Assembly: GCA_013911975.1 (NCBI GenBank)
Contig: JACESF010000009.1
Span: forward strand, 1-64,000
DNA length: 64,000 nucleotides
Reading direction: 5' to 3'
Source: Hyphomicrobiales bacterium
Lineage (GTDB): Bacteria; Pseudomonadota; Alphaproteobacteria; Rhizobiales; Xanthobacteraceae
Shown here: positions 60,870-64,000 of the stretch, piece by piece
How the letters are laid out: every line of letters begins with the position of its first letter
Numbering within the stretch: the first letter of the stretch is position 1
Notes under the pieces: generated by a model
Database searches by the model: none
What the model was told of the DNA's origin: nothing
What the model saw: only the letters and a program-made list of their open reading frames with translations
Position numbers and translations under genes: made by a program

Positions 60870-61769
60870 ATGCATCCCGCGATCCCGGTCCCGCCGTCTC
60901 CCATCACGGAGCGGCCCTTCTCCCGCATGGACGAGCCGTTCCCCTGGCCGAACGGCGCGCGCTGCGCGGTGATGCTCACCTTCGACTTCGACGCGGAGAC
61001 CCTATGGTTCTCGCGCGACCCGGAGAATGCCCGCCGCCCCGGCATCCTCAGCCAGGGCATCTATGGCGGCCGGGTGGGTGTCCACAAGGTGCTGGACCTC
61101 ATGAAGGAGGAGGGCACGACCGCCACCTTCTTCACCCCGGGCTGGACCATCGAGCGCTACCCCCAGGCGGTGGAGCGCATCCTGGCCGAGGGCCATGAGT
61201 TGGGCCATCACGGCTACCTGCACGAATGGATCGACCCGGACTTCCCGGAAAAGGAAGAAGAGGCCATGGACATGGGCCTCGACGCCATGAAGCGCATCGT
61301 CGGCGTGAAGCCCAAGGGCTTCCGCTCCCCGGCGGGCGAGTCCAGCCCCAACATGATCCGCCTGCTGACGGAGAAGGGCTTCCTCTACGATTCCACCCTC
61401 ATGGACGGCATCGTGCCCTATCGCCACGAACTGGCGGACGGGCGGCCCGGCGTGGTGGAGATCCCCTGGCACTGGTCGCTGGACGACGCGCCCCAGGCGC
61501 TGTTCTCGGTGCGCAGCCCGCGCCCCATCATGACCAACAGCCACATCCTCGAAGTCTGGATGGAGGAGTTTCACGAGATCTACCGCTGGGGCGGCCTCGT
61601 GGACGTGGTGATGCACCCGCAGATTTCCGGGCGCCCCTCGCGCATCGCCCTGCTGCGCAAGTTCATCCAGGAGGTGCGGCGCTTCCCCGGCGTGTGGTTC
61701 GCCACCGGCGCGGAGGTGGCGGAAGCCTATACGGCGGCGGAAGCCGCCCTCAAGACCGGGGCGCGCTGA
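60870..61769 (+). CDS. Polysaccharide deacetylase family protein (HpPgdA/cyclic imidase-like)
   Basis: This is a 299-aa CE4-fold hydrolase. The metal-binding motif 1 is AVMLTFDFDAETLWFSRD (Asp), motif 2 is GHELGHHGYLHEWIDPDF (two His), motif 3 is GFRSPAGESSPNMIRLL, and VVMHPQISGRPSRIALLRKF carries the last His. It has no signal peptide, unlike secreted chitin or peptidoglycan deacetylases. Cytoplasmic members of this subgroup include cyclic imide hydrolases and allantoinase-like enzymes, so an imide or amide substrate is more likely than a polysaccharide. GGGGAGGAA precedes the start, four bases after the C45 gene stop. Confidence 0.87.
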   Translation: MHPAIPVPPSPITERPFSRMDEPFPWPNGARCAVMLTFDFDAETLWFSRDPENARRPGILSQGIYGGRVGVHKVLDLMKEEGTTATFFTPGWTIERYPQAVERILAEGHELGHHGYLHEWIDPDFPEKEEEAMDMGLDAMKRIVGVKPKGFRSPAGESSPNMIRLLTEKGFLYDSTLMDGIVPYRHELADGRPGVVEIPWHWSLDDAPQALFSVRSPRPIMTNSHILEVWMEEFHEIYRWGGLVDVVMHPQISGRPSRIALLRKFIQEVRRFPGVWFATGAEVAEAYTAAEAALKTGAR

Positions 61770-61770
61770 C

Positions 61771-62922
61771 ATGGCGACCCGCACCATCCGCATCGCCATG
61801 AACGGCGTGACGGGACGGCTGGGGCAGAACCAGCACCTCGTCAATTCCATCCTCGCCATCCGCAAGGACGGCGGCCTGCCGCTGGCGGGCGGCGATCGGC
61901 TCATGCCGGAGCCCATCCTGCTCGGCCGCAACGCCGAGAAGGTGGAGGCGCTGGCCCGGGCGCACGGCGTCGCCGACTGGTCCACCGACACGGCGGCGAT
62001 CCTCGCCGACCCGTCCGTGGACATCTATTTCGACGTGGCGGCCACCGCCGGGCGCGTGCCGCGCGCCATGGAGGCCATCGCGGCGGGCAAGGCCATCTAT
62101 CTGGAGAAGCCCATCGCCGACGCGCTGGAGGACGCGCTGACGCTCGCCCGCGCGGCGGACGCGGCCGGGGTGAAGAACGGCGTGGTGCAGGACAAGGTGT
62201 TCCTGCCCGGGTTCGCCAAGCTCAAGAAGCTGAAGCAGGCGGGCTTCTTCGGGCAGGTCCTGTCCGTGAAGCTGGATTTCGGCTGGTGGATCTTCGACGG
62301 CGAGATGCATCCCGCCCAGCGCTCGTCCTGGAACTACCGCAAGGCCGAGGGCGGCGGGCTGATCCTCGATATGTTCCCGCACTGGCGCTACATGATCGAC
62401 GGGCTCGTGGCCCCCATCAGCGCCGTCACCTGCCGCCATTCCACCGTCACCCCGCGCCGTCGCGACGAGGCGGGGCGGCCCTATGATGTGGATGTAGAGG
62501 ACGAGGTGGCCGCCACCTTCGAGCTGGAGGGCGGCGTGCTGGCGCAGGTCACGTCCTCCTGGGCGACGCGGGTGCGGGCCGACGACATGCTGACCCTGAA
62601 GGTGGACGGCACGAAGGGCTCGGCGCTGGCGACGCTGCACCGCTGCTTCATCCAGCCGGACGTGGCGACGCCCAAGCCCCTGTGGAATGTGCAGCAGCGC
62701 ATCGACCGGGACTTCGCCGCCGACTGGCAGGAGGTGCCGGACGTGGACCCCTTCAAGAATTCCTATCGCTGCGGCTGGGAATTGTTCCTGCGCCACGTGG
62801 TGGAGGGCACGCCGTTTCCCTCGCCGCTCATCGAGGGCGCCAAGGGGCTCCAACTGGTGGATGCCTGCTATGCGAGCAACCGGGAGCGGCGCTGGGTCGA
62901 CCTCGCTCCGCTGTCGCTCTGA
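61771..62922 (+). CDS. Gfo/Idh/MocA family NAD(P)-dependent oxidoreductase
   Basis: This is a 383-aa Rossmann-fold dehydrogenase. The N-terminal IRIAMNGVTGRLGQNQHLVN differs from the common GxGxxG but keeps the nucleotide-binding layout, and ILLGRNAEKVEALARAHGVA follows. The diagnostic EKP motif is AIYLEKPIADALEDALTL. The C-terminal domain has ILDMFPHWRYMIDGLVAPIS, with a His in the catalytic region. Members oxidise or reduce sugars, inositols and related alcohols. One base separates it from the deacetylase-family stop, so it is the last gene of the system 2 operon. Confidence 0.9.
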   Translation: MATRTIRIAMNGVTGRLGQNQHLVNSILAIRKDGGLPLAGGDRLMPEPILLGRNAEKVEALARAHGVADWSTDTAAILADPSVDIYFDVAATAGRVPRAMEAIAAGKAIYLEKPIADALEDALTLARAADAAGVKNGVVQDKVFLPGFAKLKKLKQAGFFGQVLSVKLDFGWWIFDGEMHPAQRSSWNYRKAEGGGLILDMFPHWRYMIDGLVAPISAVTCRHSTVTPRRRDEAGRPYDVDVEDEVAATFELEGGVLAQVTSSWATRVRADDMLTLKVDGTKGSALATLHRCFIQPDVATPKPLWNVQQRIDRDFAADWQEVPDVDPFKNSYRCGWELFLRHVVEGTPFPSPLIEGAKGLQLVDACYASNRERRWVDLAPLSL

Positions 62923-62957
62923 TCGGCGGGCACGGTGCTGCTGCGCGCGCTTGCCGG

Positions 62958-63065
62958 GTCATGGCCGGGCTTGTCCCGGCCATCCACGCCGCGCCGACCG
63001 CGCGGACCTCGAACGGGATTGCCCAGCGGTGGCCCGTGGATGCCCGGGACAAGGCCGGGCATGAC
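62958..63065. repeat. Long imperfect inverted repeat, dispersed-element type
   Basis: A 31-base arm (62958-62988, beginning GTCATGGCCGGGCTTGTCCC) and its partner (63035-63065, ending GGCCGGGCATGAC) are reverse complements with three mismatches around a 46-base centre. Similar GTCATGCCCGGGCTTGTCCCGG elements recur between genes in Hyphomicrobiales, so it is probably a small non-autonomous element. It is not seen elsewhere in this window. Confidence 0.65.
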
Positions 63066-63105
63066 GGCCTGCTGCATGCGTCCCAGGCGTGAATGTCGAT
63101 CGGGC

Positions 63106-63456
63106 CTAGCCCTCGCCCAGCTTGGTCAGGTCGGTCCTGAGGATGGGCGCATAGGGGTTGCTCGCCACGGAACGGGCGGCGGCACGAACGGCCGCCTCCT
63201 TCTCTTCCTGCTTGTTCAGCTCTTCGAGCTGCTTCTTCAGCGGCTCCATGGCCTTCTGGACCGCCTTGAGGGCGTCCTCCAGCTTGCGGATCTCCGCCCG
63301 CTGCGCCGCCTCGTCGGTGGCGCGCGTGCCCTTCACGTCCCGAAGCTGCCGCTCCAGTTCCTTTTCCTTCAGGCTGAGCTTGGACAGTTCGGCCGTGGTC
63401 GACGGGCGTCCGGTGGGGCCGATGATTCTCAGAATCTTGTCCGCGACGACGACCAT
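63106..63456 (-). CDS. Small coiled-coil hypothetical protein, 116 aa
   Basis: I do not recognise this protein. It begins MVVVADKILRIIGPTGRPST. Residues about 20-95 form a long charged helix with heptad-like spacing (LSLKEKELERQLRDVKGTRA, LEDALKAVQKAMEPLKKQLE, ELNKQEEKEAAVRAAARSV), predicted to be a coiled coil. The C-terminus is SNPYAPILRTDLTKLGEG. There is no signal peptide or membrane helix. It is divergent from the aminotransferase gene and follows the inverted repeat. A structural or adaptor role is possible, but nothing in the neighbourhood indicates one. Confidence 0.6.
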   Translation of the reverse strand: MVVVADKILRIIGPTGRPSTTAELSKLSLKEKELERQLRDVKGTRATDEAAQRAEIRKLEDALKAVQKAMEPLKKQLEELNKQEEKEAAVRAAARSVASNPYAPILRTDLTKLGEG

Positions 63457-63599
63457 GGGCGATCCTCAGGGGCCGGGAGCAGGACGCAGCGTTCTTCATG
63501 CCGCTTGCGCGGGGCTGACCTGCGCCGGCTCACGGCGCCTGGAACCCGGCATCGGGCGGCGGTATATCTAAACCAACCTTCCCAAGAGAGGCCACGTCC

Positions 63600-64000
63600 A
63601 TGACCACGACGTCCGAACTGAAGAGCCGCCATGTGGCGGCGGTGGCCCACGGGGTCGCCACCAAGGGCATCTATGCCGCACGCGCGGAGAATTCCGAGCT
63701 GTGGGACGTGGACGGCAAGCGCTATATCGACTTCGCCGCCGGCATCGCCGTGCTCAATACCGGCCACCGCCATCCCAAGGTGATCGAGGCCGTGCGCGCC
63801 CAGGCCGACGCCTTCACCCACACCTGCTTCAACGTGGCCCCGTATGAAGGCTACATCGCGCTCGCCGAGCGGCTGAACGCCATGGCGCCCACGGGCGGGG
63901 AAAACCAGTCCATCCTCGTCACCACCGGCGCCGAGGCGGTGGAGAATGCGGTGAAGATCGCGCGCGCCTATACCAAGCGCGCGGGCGTCGTGGCGTTTTC
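63600..64000 (+). CDS. gabT: 4-aminobutyrate aminotransferase-like class III aminotransferase, 5' part only
   Basis: The first 133 codons of a PLP-dependent aminotransferase are visible before the window ends. It starts MTTTSELKSRHVAAVAHGVA after GAGAGG. NSELWDVDGKRYIDFAAGIA and VLNTGHRHPKVIEAVRAQAD form the family N-terminus. FTHTCFNVAPYEGYIALAER and SILVTTGAEAVENAVKIARA are characteristic of GABA/omega-amino-acid transaminases (PLP-phosphate-binding GAEA). The PLP Lys lies beyond the window. GABA is the most likely substrate by similarity, but related omega-transaminases cannot be ruled out. Confidence 0.88.
   Translation, partial: MTTTSELKSRHVAAVAHGVATKGIYAARAENSELWDVDGKRYIDFAAGIAVLNTGHRHPKVIEAVRAQADAFTHTCFNVAPYEGYIALAERLNAMAPTGGENQSILVTTGAEAVENAVKIARAYTKRAGVVAF

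Overview
The window is very G+C-rich chromosomal DNA from an alphaproteobacterium, most likely of the order Hyphomicrobiales (rhizobial lineage, perhaps Xanthobacteraceae). This is inferred from the gene block ubiE-ubiB-coaBC-dut-cysK-divL-tsaE/amgK-murU-addB-addA-trxA, from the DivL-type kinase, and from rhizobial-style intergenic palindromes. No tRNA, rRNA, CRISPR array, transposase or phage module was seen. Most of the DNA is tightly packed protein genes, many joined by ATGA or GTGA overlaps.

Layout. (1) 1-4.3 kb: an iron-uptake and surface-signalling unit (partial FecR, TonB-dependent receptor, PepSY membrane protein). (2) 4.4-7.2 kb: a P1B metal ATPase, a small unknown protein and a DUF983 protein. 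(3) 7.4-19.0 kb: envelope and mixed functions. These are two autotransporters, a secreted protein, a nitroreductase, an RgpF-like protein, an AlgI/AlgJ-like O-acetylation pair, NAD kinase and CutA. (4) 19.0-25.2 kb: a complete urate-to-ureidoglycolate pathway (uricase, HIU hydrolase, a fused allantoinase/OHCU decarboxylase and allantoate amidohydrolase), interrupted by an M20 and an M15 peptidase. (5) 25.3-28.8 kb: a transporter-fused hybrid histidine kinase. (6) 29.1-47.6 kb: the housekeeping block covering ubiquinone, CoA, dUTPase, cysteine synthesis, cell-cycle kinase, peptidoglycan recycling and double-strand-break repair. (7) 47.8-49.5 kb: a membrane diguanylate cyclase.

(8) 49.6-62.9 kb is an accessory catabolic island and the most interesting part. 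It has two nitrate/taurine-type ABC transporters but only one visible binding protein, a fumarylacetoacetate hydrolase-family protein, a bicupin, a TetR and an IclR regulator, a gamma-glutamyltransferase-like Ntn hydrolase, a C45 Ntn acyltransferase, a polysaccharide deacetylase/cyclic imidase-type protein and a Gfo/Idh/MocA oxidoreductase. Two nearly identical palindromes, one in the cupin/tetR divergent region and one upstream of the binding protein, indicate that TetR ties the first ABC operon, tetR-ggt and the binding-protein gene into one regulon. IclR probably controls the second half from its own palindrome. The substrate is unknown; an amide, imide or acylated-amine compound would fit the enzymes.

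(9) 62.9-64.0 kb holds a dispersed-type inverted repeat, a small coiled-coil protein and the start of a GabT-like aminotransferase that runs off the end. Positions, lengths and motifs were read directly from the sequence. Family names rest on recognised motifs, and no database search was possible.
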